Both the position numbers and the translations under genes were made by a program. From NCBI GenBank assembly GCA_026936325.1, contig JAPTHN010000003.1, positions 98,613,538 through 98,677,537 on the forward strand: DNA of 64,000 nucleotides. The letters run 5' to 3'. Positions 1 to 11,542 of the stretch are shown here, in pieces. Within the stretch, counting starts at the first letter, position 1; every line of letters starts with the position of its first letter. This DNA comes from Platynereis dumerilii. Taxonomy: Eukaryota; Annelida; Polychaeta; Phyllodocida; Nereididae. The notes beneath the pieces were generated by a model. The model saw only the letters and a program-made list of their open reading frames with translations. It was not told the origin of the DNA and searched no databases.

Positions 1-610
1 CTATATACCTTTGTTAGGCCTACATACTGTCCTCAAAGGAAATTTGCCTACATCAAATGGTTTTTCCTAGAGAATTTTTTTAAATTCAAATTTCAACTTT
101 AGATTGCTCAGCTTCTGACTATCCAAATCTTATGAAATTAACACTAAAAGATGTGTAAAATTATGGCCTTATCTGTTCTCTAAGGGCATGGACCTCATTC
201 TAATAACCTATTTTACATGTATGATTTCATATATTCAATTATAGCTACTAAGTGCATATTTCAAATCAGTTAAAACTCAAACGACATGTTGCTAATTTTT
301 TGCCCAATTTTTCCATGTAGACACAACCATGCAACTGTTATGGCTTGCCTGCAACAGGCCATTAGGGTTAGGGTTAGGGTTTACTCAATATGCATTGCTT
401 AGAGGGTGGTATGCTTGACCACAACAGGTGTGTCTGGCTGCCTCGACTTTTGATAGGCATATGCACAAACAAGATTACTACATTCATACATGGTTTTAAG
501 AATTCATCATGAAGGACATGACCTGGAAAGAGGGAGTATGCAGGGCAGGGGAGACAGGGGGGCGCGGGGGATTATCCGATATTGCCGTACGGCAATATCA
601 GTTATACTAG
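1..610 (+). mobile_element. 3' part of a C-family rolling-circle element (5' end outside window)
   Basis: The window opens inside a non-coding element body; its first bases match the interior of the C element at about 7636. A telomere-like TTAGGG run lies near 366-382. The 3' end holds the C motif GCGGGGGATTAT (564-575), a perfect hairpin of 22 bases (578-599, arms GATATTGCCGT and ACGGCAATATC), a short spacer and CTAG (607-610) followed by TT. A hairpin about 10 bases before a terminal CTRR is the hallmark of Helitron-type 3' ends. The matching 5' palindrome must lie to the left of the window, if it exists. Confidence 0.8.
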
Positions 611-2015
611 TTATTCTTTATTATTCTTATTCTTCCAACTTTTTGACTTTTTAAAATTTTGAATAACTTCTTTACCAGAAGACATATGTCAATTAGCATG
701 TATACAGCATTAAGACCTTGTAAAATTCCTTCTATGCTGGGAATTACAGATCGGAATTCCGTTTGACATAGGAATTACAGGCAATCTTCACGAAAAATTT
801 CCGATTCCGGTTTTGGGAAAACTGTTGGTCAGAATGTCATGAAATTTTTTCCTGTTAATCTCTAACGGAATATGCATTGCGGAAAGGAGGCTAGTGGCAA
901 TAGGATGAATAGTTTTGGAGAAAAAAAAGTTCAAAATTGGAGCAAAGCGAAATTTCGAGGGGTGATGTCATGAAAAACCATGATTGGAATGTCAGATTTT
1001 TATGTCCTTACAGGAATTGTTAGCACTACTAGGGTGTACTGTCTATGCAAAAGTATGGCATCCCTGGTCCAATACTTTTGGTGCCATAGGTCCTCAAAAG
1101 TCGAACATTTGATGGGCTGTATCTCCCTTAATATTGGTCCCAGAAACAAACCAGGGACATTTCTGGAAAGCCCAGAAAGTCAGCTTTCCAATGGTGTATA
1201 GCAATATTCTGTGCAACGTCCGGTTTAGAATCGCGGTGGACATTGAAAATTTTATGTCACTTTTTGGGCCGATCAAAAGGTTTTTTGTCAAAAAGTGTAT
1301 GAAGATCTTCATGGATGTTCATGAATAATTTATGTAGGATACCCAGGCTGGGCCTCTATGTTGTACCAAAAGGACAATTGCCTACATCAAATACCTTTTC
1401 CTAGAGAATTTTTTTAATTTCAAAATTTAAACGTAAATTGCTCTGGTTATAATTGTTCAAATCTCATGAAATTAACAACAAAAAATGCATAAAATTATGC
1501 CCTCTAGTGTGCTATAAGGATATCTTCCTCTTACCTTTAACTAATTTTACATATAACATTTCATATATTCAATTATAACTCATTAATTATATATCAAAAT
1601 CAATTAAAACTAATTTGACACATTCCTAATTTTTTCCTCTATTTTTGCATGTAAGCACATCTCCATAACTCTAATGGTTTGTCTACAACAAGCCATTAGG
1701 GTTAGGGTTTCACCTACCATTCACTCAAAATGTATTGCTTTGAGGGTGGTACCGCTGGCCAACACACACTGGTCTCCATGCCAAGCGATGTGTGATTTCA
1801 ATATATATGACTGTATACTACATGGCCTACTGCAAGATTTTCCTTTTTGCCAAGTGAAACAGCTTCAGCATGGAAGGTAAGGGGATGGAAGGGGAAGCAA
1901 GGAAGGGAAAGGACTGGAAGGGAAGGGATTGCAAAGAAGGGATTGCAAGGAAGGGAAGGGATTGGAAGGGAAGGGAAGTTCTTCCTTTAAATTGCTGTGC
2001 AATTTAGTATACTAG
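611..2015 (+). mobile_element. A-family rolling-circle element body, 5' palindrome not in window
   Basis: The body starts behind a short TTATT-type tract, at a TTCCAACTTTTT block that recurs at about 9855. It ends with a G/A-rich run (about 1874-1975), the A motif GGGAAGTTCTT (1973-1983), hairpin AAATTGC-TGT-GCAATTT (1989-2005) and CTAG (2012-2015). A TTAGGGTTAGGGTTT motif lies near 1687. No coding region is visible: short open frames are shared with other copies only because the DNA is repeated. Its 5' palindrome is either left of the window or missing. Confidence 0.78.
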
Positions 2016-2141
2016 TTATTATTATTATAATCCCCCGCCGCTTGCGGGGGATTATATTGATATTGTTCGTTTTATTATTATAATCCCCCGCCGCGAGCGG
2101 GGGATTATATTGATATTGTTCGTTTTATTATTATTCTTATT

Positions 2142-3907
2142 AAGAATTTACCTATGGTAAATTCTATTTGTTTTTGTTAATATTATTATTCTTATTATTC
2201 TTATTCTCTCAAAATGGTTTTACGTTCACAAAAGATTGACCAAAGGTAAGTCAGTAGTTGGGTATTACGTAATTGGGTCATTTGATGTCATTTTCACAGT
2301 TGTCTTTTTCACAGAGCCGTTTAAAGTCAAAAGTTAGTAAACTTCAAAGGCTCATTTCTCAAAAAGTATTAGAGATAATGAGTCAAGAGTCAAAATCATG
2401 TGATAAAAAGTTGTTGTCTACGTATTGGTATAAGTGATATGACAGTTGGTCCAACGGGTAAAGGGTTATGGTGGCATGAGCAGTTTTTGGTCTGTCACCG
2501 GTTTCTCCAGTTACATAATAGATAGGAATATGGTGATGGTGGCAAAAGTTAGCCAGTATCTGGGACCAGTGTTGATTCAACAAATGGTTTGGATTGGTGC
2601 AATACTTTGTGGAATATGGCAAGTTTTCAAAATTGAGGGTTCAAAATTCAGGTGGAATTGTAAAATCTCCATGAAGGAATAGTCTGAGGTGATCAAAATG
2701 TATAGTAAACTACCCTTAACTTTACCCAAAAAGACTATATTGACCAAAAAAGTGGACCAAAAGGTTAAATTTGAAGGTGATTTGAAACATTAAAGTTTAA
2801 AAAGTTGAATTTTGCAAAAATTCTGAAAATTATGTTATTTTCCACCAATCCTCTCAAAAGTCTGGTGTGTACAAGTCAATAGTATGGTTATGAAAAGCCC
2901 CCAATGAAGAATATTTTATGTCTTCAACTAAATTTGTAAAAAAATGTGAAAAATGGTACTCCTCGACACTCCTGAAATTTACCATAAATGATTTTATTTG
3001 AATGGGAAATATTAGTCCTACAGCTTTCTTTAAATTAAATGACGCCCCTATATCACATACTGGGATCACATGAGCGCATTACTTTTGAGCTTTGACCTTT
3101 TTATCAAGGTCAAATTTGAGGTCAAAGAGGGAATGAAAACAGGTTATTTTCACTGATAATTTTTTTTAACTGCGAAGGAACGTTTCAATTTTCTTGATTT
3201 TAAGTGACAATGTGGACCAAATACTTGCAGCAAATTGTGACAAATGGCAAGTCTCTAGCTGCAGTCAGCTTTAAGCAATAAAGGTCAAAAGGTCAAAAAA
3301 TCGATGAAATGGTCAGCAAGAAATTCATTTTCACATGATGCAGGTGAGACAGCTTCACACTCCAATGCAGGCTGGCCGCATATATTAGCATTCATTAACC
3401 ATATATGGAAAGCTGTTCTGGCCGTTTCAGGTGACGGGGCCAGTGCAGTACTGAGTCAGTACTACTGACTAATGTTTATATACATATTACAGTCTCAAAT
3501 GACTGAGTGGAGTTGGGGACAGGAGTCATGACTCAGAGTCAGGACTCTGAGTCAGGACTCTGAGTCAGGACTCTGAGTCAGGACTCTGAGTCAGGACTCT
3601 GAGTCAGGACTCTGAGTCATGACTCTGAGTCAGGACTCTGAGTCAGGACTCTGAGTCAGGACTCTGAGTCAGGACTCTGAAATGAACATTCTCACTCCTG
3701 ACATGTGAAACATTGATGAAGGTAGTGAAAATGTGAACCAGTCCCGTCGAATATTATCATTTGCGTGTGTCCTTGAGTCCTTCAGTTTTGTCTGTCTGTC
3801 TGACCGTTGCTCCGGCCATTTGTCTGTCCATTTACAGACAAACTTTAGTTGAAAGTAAAGGTAAATTCTTTGTAATTGTCCCTGATGACAATTACCGTCT
3901 TCTCTAG
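2142..3907 (+). mobile_element. Uninterrupted L-family rolling-circle element with short GAGTC array
   Basis: The 5' palindrome is AGAATTTACC-TAT-GGTAAATTCT (2143-2165), followed by (TTATT) repeats to about 2203. The body opens at TTCTCTCAAAATGG and contains AGGTCA-type half sites (about 3088-3125 and 3275-3300) and a 13-bp GAGTC minisatellite (3522-3681). Near the end are CTGTCTGTCTG repeats, the L motif GGTAAATTCTT (3860-3870), hairpin GTAATTGTC-CCTGAT-GACAATTAC (3872-3895) and CTAG (3904-3907). No protein-coding capacity is seen. It is closely similar to the element at 30522-33526 apart from array length. Confidence 0.85.
3522..3681 (+). repeat. GAGTC minisatellite, 13-bp unit (short version)
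   Basis: About a dozen head-to-tail copies of GAGTCAGGACTCT. Each unit contains GAGTC and its inverse GACTC, so every copy can fold on itself, and each junction makes TGAGTCA. The homologous arrays in the other two L elements are 1.4 and 2 kb long. Confidence 0.95.
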
Positions 3908-5247
3908 TTCTTATTCTTATTCTTATTCTTATTATTATTATTCAGCTCAGGAAAACTGCGATTACTTCAAAACTATTAGAGATATTGGTTTACAAGTGAA
4001 GGGTAATATGCAACTCCATTGCGCGCTACTGCTTACGAAATTTCATGATCAAATTTCATGACACTTATGAGTTATGAGCAAAATATAAAGAAAATTTCTG
4101 GCGCAGGTTTCTGAGAAACTACGCATAACTGGGACCTGCTGATTTTTTCTAAGATACCTTGACAAAGTCTCCAGTGCAGAAAGGCGTCTCGTGGAGATTT
4201 CATGAATACATTTCAAGATATGATTTTTTGAAAATTGGACATCCCGAAAATTGACTGAAATTTTTCTGAAAAACAGGGAAGGAATGCTTGTAGAAAGCTG
4301 AAAATGGGTATACTTACAGACCTACTCTAGTGTACCAACTTCACAAAGTTACGGACCGCTCGGACAAACGGTCTCGGAGCTACGGACGTCCAAAAACCCA
4401 ATTTTCAAGTGCTCATATCTCGGTCCCTATTTAAGCTACAGCAAAGTATCACATATCACAAGAAAGGTCTGTTTCTTAGCTTTCCAATGATGTATAGCAT
4501 AATAGTGTCAGACGCTCGACGTAGAATCGCGTCGGACATTGAAAATTTCATGTCACTTTTTGCGCCTAAAAAACCTTTTCGGCTCAAAAAGTCGATGGAA
4601 TTCTTCATGCAAGTCCATGAATATTTTATGTGGGATACCCATATCAGCCCTCCATATTATCCCCAAAGATCAATTACCTACATCAAATAGTTTTTCCTGG
4701 AGAATTTTTTGAATTTCAAAATTGAAATGTACATTGCTCCGCTTCTGGTTATTCGAATTTCATGAAATTAATACCAAAAGATGCGTAAAATTATGGCCTT
4801 TACTGTCCTCCAAGGAAAAACACCTCATCTGAATAGCCAATTTCAAATAAATGATTTTATATATTCAATTATAACTCATGAACTATTGTTTCAGATCACT
4901 TAAAACTGAATGTACATGTTGCTAATTTTTTGCCCTTTTTTGTGGTATAAGGGCATCCTCATATCTCCAATACTTTGCTGGTAAAATAAAGCTAAAAAAA
5001 TTATTCACAGATGCATGTAAGTCATATACTGTCTCACTGCCACCTTTCCCAGCAGCTGACCTTGTGCCTGCCACGACATTTCATAGGCATATGCACCAGC
5101 AAGATTACTACATTCATACATGGTATGAAGAATTCATCATGACGGATATGAACTGGAAGGACGGAGTAAGCAGGGCAGGGGAGATAAGGGGGGGCGCGGG
5201 GGATTATCCGATATTGCCGTACGGCAATATCAGTTATACTAGTTATT

Positions 5248-6919
5248 AAGAACTTCCCGTAGGGAAGTTCTTATTGATATTGTACGTATTCTTATTATTC
5301 TTATTATTTTTCTGACCACTTTCGGCCATTTCTAAAATGAGGCATTACTCAAAAACTATGCAATGTATCTCCATGAAAGTATAATTGCATAGGGATATCA
5401 TAGAACTTCTCCACTGGTGGGAATAACGCATGGGAAGTACGCACGACATAGGAATTACAGCGATTTTCCATGAAAAATTTCTGCTTCCGGTTTTGAGGAA
5501 ACTATTGGTTTGTTTGCCATGAAATTTTTTTCCCATATACTACAAAGAAATGCGCAGTGCAGAAAGGAGCCTAGTGGTAAATGGCTTAATAGGTCTTGAG
5601 ATAAAAAAGTTCAAAATCAAGGCAAAACGAAATTTCCACGGGTCATGTCATGAAAAACCATGATGCAATTATCAGATTTTCATGTCCTTCAGGAAATGAA
5701 TAGTACTACTTGGGCACACTGTCTATGCAAAAGTATGGGACCCCAGGTCCAATACTTTTGGTGCCACAAGGCCTCAAAAGTGCAATGTTTGAAGGGCTGT
5801 AACTCCCTTAATATTAAACCAAGAAGAAAAAGAAAACCATTTTTGGAAAGCTTAGAATGTCAGCTTTCCAATGGTATATAGCAATATTCGCTTGGACGTC
5901 CAAGGGAAAATTTCGCTTAACAGTGAAAATTTCATGTCACTTTTTGGCCCGATAAAACACGTTAGGTTACAAAAACCTATGAAGATCTTCATGGATGTTC
6001 ATGAATATTTTTTGTGCATTACCCAGCATAGACTTCTAGAATATCTCCAAAGAAAATATTCCTAAATAAAATAGTTTTTGCTTGAGATTTTTTTTAATTT
6101 CAAAAATTCAAATAGCCATTACTCCTTTTGTGATAATTCAATTTTCACCAAATTTTTTTTAAAAGATGCGTAAAATTATGCCCTTTATTTAATTTAATGT
6201 GACCATGTATGTTTGACAACTTCCCTATTTTACATGAATTATTTTAAGCAATTTAACATATTCAATTATAACTCATTAAGTATTCATTAAAATCAATTAA
6301 AACTAATTTGACATATTGCTAATTTTTTTCTCTATTTTTCCATCTAAGCACATCTTCCTACCATGAATTTTTTTATCCTATTTAAACTCTTCCAATAATG
6401 TTTCAAATCACTTAATATTGATATATGTTGCTTATTTGTTGCCCTATTGTTTGCAAATAACCTCATATTTTTCCCATTAAATTTATAATTAAATTATAAC
6501 TCAATAAATAATGCTTCAAATCACTTGAAACTTCTGTGACATACTGCTGCCTGCTTGCCCTGTGGGTGTATAAAAGCACATCTTCCTAGCTCTTATGGTT
6601 TGTCCGTAACAAGTCATTAGGGTTGGGGTTTCATCAAAGTATTGCTTTCAGGGTGGTACCATCTCCAATAAAAGGCCTGGCTGCATGCCTAGCGAGATAT
6701 CAGTATGTATGCCTGTTTGTGCAGCTCCATGGACTTTTGCAGGCAAGGTCAAAGCAGCAGTTTCGCTCATGGACAACCTAGACACACTATTAAGCAATGG
6801 AAAGGAAATGAATGCAAGGAACTCGAATAGCAGGGCAGGGAAGGGATTGGCAGGAAGGGAAGGGATAGGAAGGGAAGGGAAGTTCTTCCTTTAAATTGCT
6901 GTGCAATTTAGTATACTAG
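5248..6919 (+). mobile_element. Uninterrupted A-family rolling-circle element (1672 bp)
   Basis: This is one of the clearest complete elements. The 5' palindrome AAGAACTTCCC-GTA-GGGAAGTTCTT (5248-5272) is followed by ATTGATATTGTACGT and a TTATT tract. The body opens at about 5310 (TTCTGACCACTTTCGG). The 3' part has TTAGGG-like sequence near 6618, a G/A-rich run (about 6835-6880), the A motif (6877-6887), hairpin (6893-6909) and CTAG (6916-6919). Almost the same body recurs at about 13074-14680. It sits directly after the CTAG of the C element ending at 5242, with only TTATT between. Confidence 0.85.
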
Positions 6920-8262
6920 TTATTCTTATTATTATTATTCTTATTATTATTATTCAGCTCAGGAAAACTGTGATTACTGCAAAACTATTAGAGATAACAT
7001 CCTGAAACCTCAAACACAATATGTGACTCCATTGCGCGCTACTGCTTACGAAATTTCATGATCAAATTTCAAGACACTTATGATTTATGAGCGAAATACA
7101 AAAAAAATTTCCGGCGCAGGTTTCTGAGAACCTAAGCATAACTGAGACCTGTTGATTTTTTCTATGATACCTTGACAAAGTCTCCAGTGCAGAAAGGCGT
7201 CCTGTGGAGATTTCATGAATACATTTCAAGATACGATTTTTTGAAAATTGAACATCCCGAAAATTGACGGAAAATTTTCTGAAAAACAGGGAAGGAATGC
7301 TCGTAGAAAGCTGAAAATGGGTATACTTACAGACCTACTCTAGTGTACCACCTTCACAAAGTTACGGACCGCTCGGACAAACGGTCTCGGAGCTACGGAC
7401 GCACAAAAACTCAAACTTCAAGTGGTCATATCTCGGTCCCTATCGCAGCTACAGACTAGTTTGACATATCACAAGAAAGGTCTGTTTCTCAGCTTTCCAA
7501 TGATGTATAGCATTATAGTATCAGACGCGCGGCGTAGAATCGCGTCAGACATTGAAAATTTCATGTCACTTTTTGCGCCTATCAAAACGTTTTTGGCAAA
7601 AAAATCTATGAAGTTCTTCTTGGATGTCCGTGAATATTTTTTTCAATATACCTTTGTTAGGCCTACATACTGTCCTCGAAGGAAATTTGCCTACATCAAA
7701 TGGTTTTTCCTAGAGAATTTTTTTAATTTCACATTTTAACATTAGATTGCTCAGCTTCTAACTATCCAAATTTTATGAAATTAACACTAAAAGATGCGTA
7801 AAATTATTGCCTTATCTGTTCTCCAAGGGCATGGACCTGATTCTAATAACGTATTTTACATGTATGATTTCATATATTCAATCATAGCTACTAAGTGAAT
7901 GTTTCAAATCAGTTGAAACTCAAATGACATGTTGCTAATTTTTTGCCTAATTTTTCTATGTAGACACAACCTCACAACTCTTATGGCTTGCCTGCAACAG
8001 GCCATTAAGGTTAGGGTTAGGGTTTACTCAATATGCATTGTCTGCAGGATGGTACGCTTGGCCTCCACAGGTGTGTCTGGCAGTCAAGATATTTGATAGG
8101 CATATGTTCCAACAACATTGCAGCGTTCATACATGCTTTTAAGAATTCATCATGAAGGACATGAATTGGAAGGGGAGAGTAAGCAGGGCAGGGGAGACAG
8201 GGGGGGCGCGGGGGATTATCCGATATTGCCGTACGGCAATATCAGTTATACTAGTTATTATT

Positions 8263-8394
8263 ATGAATTCCCCGTAGGGGAATTCATCTTGTTATTGCTG
8301 ATTTTGTTATTATTAAGAACTTCCCGTAGGGAAGTTCTTATTGATATTGTACGTATTCTTCTTATTATTATGAATTCCCCGTAGGGGAATTCAT
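8263..8394 (+). repeat. Stack of three 5' palindromes (G, A, G) in a TTATT tract
   Basis: Three element starts follow each other with almost nothing but TTATT sequence and short tails between them: G (8263-8287), A (8315-8339), G (8370-8394). After them the (ATT)n tract runs to about 8446. The order predicts that 3' ends should close as G, then A, then G. G (9829) and A (11456) are found at once, and the outer G at 38585. Confidence 0.85.
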
Positions 8395-8409
8395 CTTGTT
8401 ATTGCTGAT

Positions 8410-8445
<36 letters not shown>

Positions 8446-11400
8446 TTTCTACGTCCTTCAAAAAAAAATTTTGAAATGCAGATTATGAGAACAGTGATCA
8501 CAATAAAGCAAAATGGACAGAACCTCCTTACAGATTGACAGAAACACTATTATCAGAGGTAATTACATGGTGAAATTACTGCTCAATGAAGCGTAATTCC
8601 ATAAAAAAAAATTTTTATTTCGTTAACGGTTTCTCAGAAACTAAGACAGATAAAGACATGGGATTTTTTTTCAAAATACCTCAGACACTTATCCAGTGCA
8701 GAAAGGAGCCTAAAGGAATTCCGTTGAAGAAATTCCAAGTTATGAATTTTTGTGCAAAACGGAATTCCCAAAAATGACATTCCAACCTCCAGAAAACATA
8801 GAAGGAATACTCGGATCAAGCTGAATTCATATGTGCATGCAGCCATACCCTAGTCTAACAATCTCACAAAATTTCGTTGTCATCGCGTAAGCGGTATCGG
8901 CGCTATGGCCGCACAAAAACTCATTTTTCAATCGCCGATATCTCGGTTGCTATTAAAGCTACAGAAAAATTAAAAACACCATCAGAAAGTTCAGTTTCTC
9001 CTCTTTCAGATGATATATAGCATTTTACTTTTTAAGGAAGTTTTTATATCTTGCGTAAGACATTGAAAATTTCATGTCTGTTTTTGGGCTCATCAAAACT
9101 TTTGGGCCCAAAAAAACTGTGAAGGTCTTCATGGATGTTCCTGAATATTTTTTTAGAGGTACCCACTATGGGCTTGCATGATGTCTCCAAAGGAAATATT
9201 TCTACTTCAAGTACTTTTTCCTTGAGAATTTTTTGAATTTCAAAATTGTAATGTAAATTGCTCAGCTTATACTCATTCAAATTTCATGAAATTAACTCCA
9301 AAAGATGCGTAAAATTATTACCTTTACTATCCTATGAGGGCATTCACCTATTACTAATAGCCAATTTTACACTTATCATTTTCTATATCCACCTATAACT
9401 AATAAATTACACATTCAATTTAGTTAAAAGTCACATGGCATAATGCTAATTTTTCCCTCTATTTTTCCATTTAACCACACCTCCATGACTCTTATGGTTT
9501 GCCTGCAACAACCCATTAGGGCTAGGGTTAGGCCTCAGTCAAAATGTATTGCAGTGAGGGTGGTAACATTGCTGACAACACACCTGGCTGCATGATAAGC
9601 GCTATATGAGTCAGTATGTGCAAATCTACACTGCCAAGGACCAGATTACAACCAAAACTGGCTAGGGAATGGAATGGAATGGAAGGGTCTGGAAGGGCAG
9701 GGAATGGAAGGAAAGGGAATGGAAGGTCAGGGAATGGAAGGCAAGGAGAGGGGAGGGTAAATAGGGAGGGAATACGGGGGAGGGGAATTCATATCTTAAA
9801 ATTGCTGTGCAATTTTAATTATTCTCTAGTTATTATTATTATTCTTATTCTTCCAACTTTTTGACTTTTTAAAATTTGGAATAACTTCTTTATCAGAAGA
9901 CATATGTCAATTAGCATATATACAGCATTAAGACACTATAAAATTCCTTCTATGCTGGGAATTACACATCGGAATTCCGTTTGATACAGGAATTACAGGC
10001 AATCCTCACGAAAAATTTCCGAGTACGGTTTTGGGAAATCTGTCAGTCAGAATGTCATGAAATTTTTTCCTGTTAATCTCTAATGGAATATGCATTGCAG
10101 AAAGGAGCCTAGTGGCTATAGGGGGAATAGCTTTGGAGGAAAATAAGTTCAAAATCGGAGCATAGAGAAATTTCGAGGGGTGATGTCATGGAAAACCATG
10201 ATTGAAATGTCAGATTTTTATGTCCTTACAGGAATTGTTGCTTCTACTGGGGTGTAGAGTCAGTGCAAAAGTATGGCATCCCAGGGCATATACTTTTTGT
10301 TCCACAGGCCTTCAAAAGTCGAACATTTGACGGGCTGTATCTCCCTTAATATTGATCCTAGAAGGAAAAACTGGCCATTTTTGGAAACCTCAGAATGTCA
10401 GCTTTCCATTGATGTATAGTAATATGCTGTACGACGTACGGTATAGAATCGCGTCAGACATTGAAAATTTTATGTCACTTTTTGGGTGTCCCAACACATA
10501 TTTTGCCCAAAAAAACTATGAAGGTCTTCATGGATGTTCATGTTGATTTTTTATATCGTGCCCAATATGGACCTGCAGAATATGCCCAAAGGAATTTTCT
10601 CTACTTGAAGTACTTTATTATTGAGAATTTTTTTAATTTCAAAATTAAAATGTAGATTGCTCAGCTTCTGCTTTTTCAAATGTCATGAAATTAACACCAA
10701 AAAATGCGTAAAATTATGCCCTTTTATGTGCTCCAAGGGCATATATCTCTCATTAATAGCCAATTTTACATTAGCAATTTCATATATCCAATTATAACTC
10801 ATTAAGTATTCATTAAAATCAATTAAAACTAATTTCACTTATTGCTAATTTTTTGCTCTATTTTTCCATATAAGCACATATTCCTACCATGAATTTTTTG
10901 ATCCTATTTAAACTCTTCCAATAATGTTTCAAATCACTTAAAATTGATATGATATGTTGCTTATTTATTGCCTTATTGTTTGCAAATAACCTCGTATTTT
11001 TTTCATTTAATTTATAAGTAAATTATAACTTGTGAAATACTGCTGCAAATCACTTAAAACTAATTTGACATGTTGCTGACTCCTTGCCCTCTGTGTGTAT
11101 GTAAGCACATCTTCCTAGCTCTTATGGTTTGTCCGTAACAAATTATTAGGGTTAGGGTTTCATCAAAGTATTGCTTTCAGGGTGGTACCATCGCCCACAA
11201 CAAAAGGCCTGGCTCCATGCCAAGCGATGTATGAGTATGTGTGCCTGTTTGTGCAGTACCATGGACTATTGCAGGGAAGGTCAAAGCAGCAGTGATGTTT
11301 CGCTCCAGGACAACCTAAACACACTATTAAGCAATGGAAAGGAAAGGAATGCAAGGAACTAGAATAGCAGGGCAGGGAAGGGATTGGAAGGAAGGGAAGG

Positions 11401-11456
11401 AATAGGAAGGGAAGGGAAGTTCTTCCTTTAAATTGCTGTGCAATTTAGTATACTAG
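8315..11456 (+). mobile_element. A-family rolling-circle element split by a G insertion
   Basis: The 5' palindrome is at 8315-8339. The microsatellite is interrupted by the G element 8370-9829. The body at 9830-11456 opens with (ATT)n and TTCCAACTTTTTGAC and resembles the body at 611-2015. The 3' end has TTAGGGTTAGGGTTT near 11147, a G/A-rich run (about 11335-11415), the A motif (11414-11424), hairpin (11430-11446) and CTAG (11453-11456). Non-coding. Confidence 0.77.
8370..9829 (+). mobile_element. Uninterrupted G-family rolling-circle element (1460 bp)
   Basis: The 5' palindrome (8370-8394) is followed by CTTGTTATTGCTGATTTTG and a pure (ATT)n run. The body opens at TTCTACGTCC (about 8447). 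The 3' portion carries a TTAGGG-like motif near 9515, a G/A-rich tract (about 9664-9785), the G motif (9782-9792), hairpin (9798-9816) and CTAG (9826-9829). The element at 11592-13052 is nearly identical over its whole length, with only scattered base differences, which points to recent copying. Confidence 0.86.
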
Positions 11457-11542
11457 TTATAATCCCCCGCCGCTTGCGGGCGGGGGATTATATTGATATT
11501 GTTCGTTTTACTATTATTATTATTATTCTTATTATTATTATT

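Larger units (their letters stand above)
2080..5242 (+). mobile_element. C-family rolling-circle element split by one L insertion
   Basis: The 5' palindrome is at 2080-2108. An L element (2142-3907) then interrupts the microsatellite, and the body resumes at 3908 with TTATT repeats and TTCAGCTCAGG. The 3' end shows the C motif (5196-5207), hairpin (5210-5231) and CTAG (5239-5242). The body is non-coding. It shares its middle block (AGAATCGCGTCGGACATTG at about 4519, then the ATTTCATGTCACTTTTTG block) with A and G elements, so the three families are related by descent or by exchange. Confidence 0.78.
2027..8254 (+). mobile_element. C-family rolling-circle element split by nested insertions
   Basis: The 5' palindrome occupies 2027-2055 (left arm ATAATCCCCCGC, right arm GCGGGGGATTAT) and is followed by ATTGATATTG and TTATT sequence. 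The rest of this element lies at about 6920-8254, because a C element (2080-5242) and an A element (5248-6919) sit in its microsatellite. The body opens with TTCAGCTCAGGAAAACTG after a long (TTATT) tract. The 3' end has the C motif (8208-8219), hairpin (8222-8243) and CTAG (8251-8254). Pairing of start and end is inferred from the shared family motif and correct nesting. Confidence 0.75.

Noticed and set aside
360-385. Interstitial telomere
   Set aside because: Only two or three TTAGGG units, located at the same place inside many transposon copies; it is part of the element, not a chromosome-end relic.
2383-2682. Overlapping frames of 78-79 codons repeated at 30787-31086
   Set aside because: Conserved because the two L elements are near-identical DNA; frames exist on both strands and match no domain; the third L copy keeps only a diverged version.
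5248-5272. Palindromes as transcription terminators or phage-type attachment sites
   Set aside because: They match the family-specific 3' subterminal motif and pair with it in nested order; no gene precedes them and no U-run rule applies.
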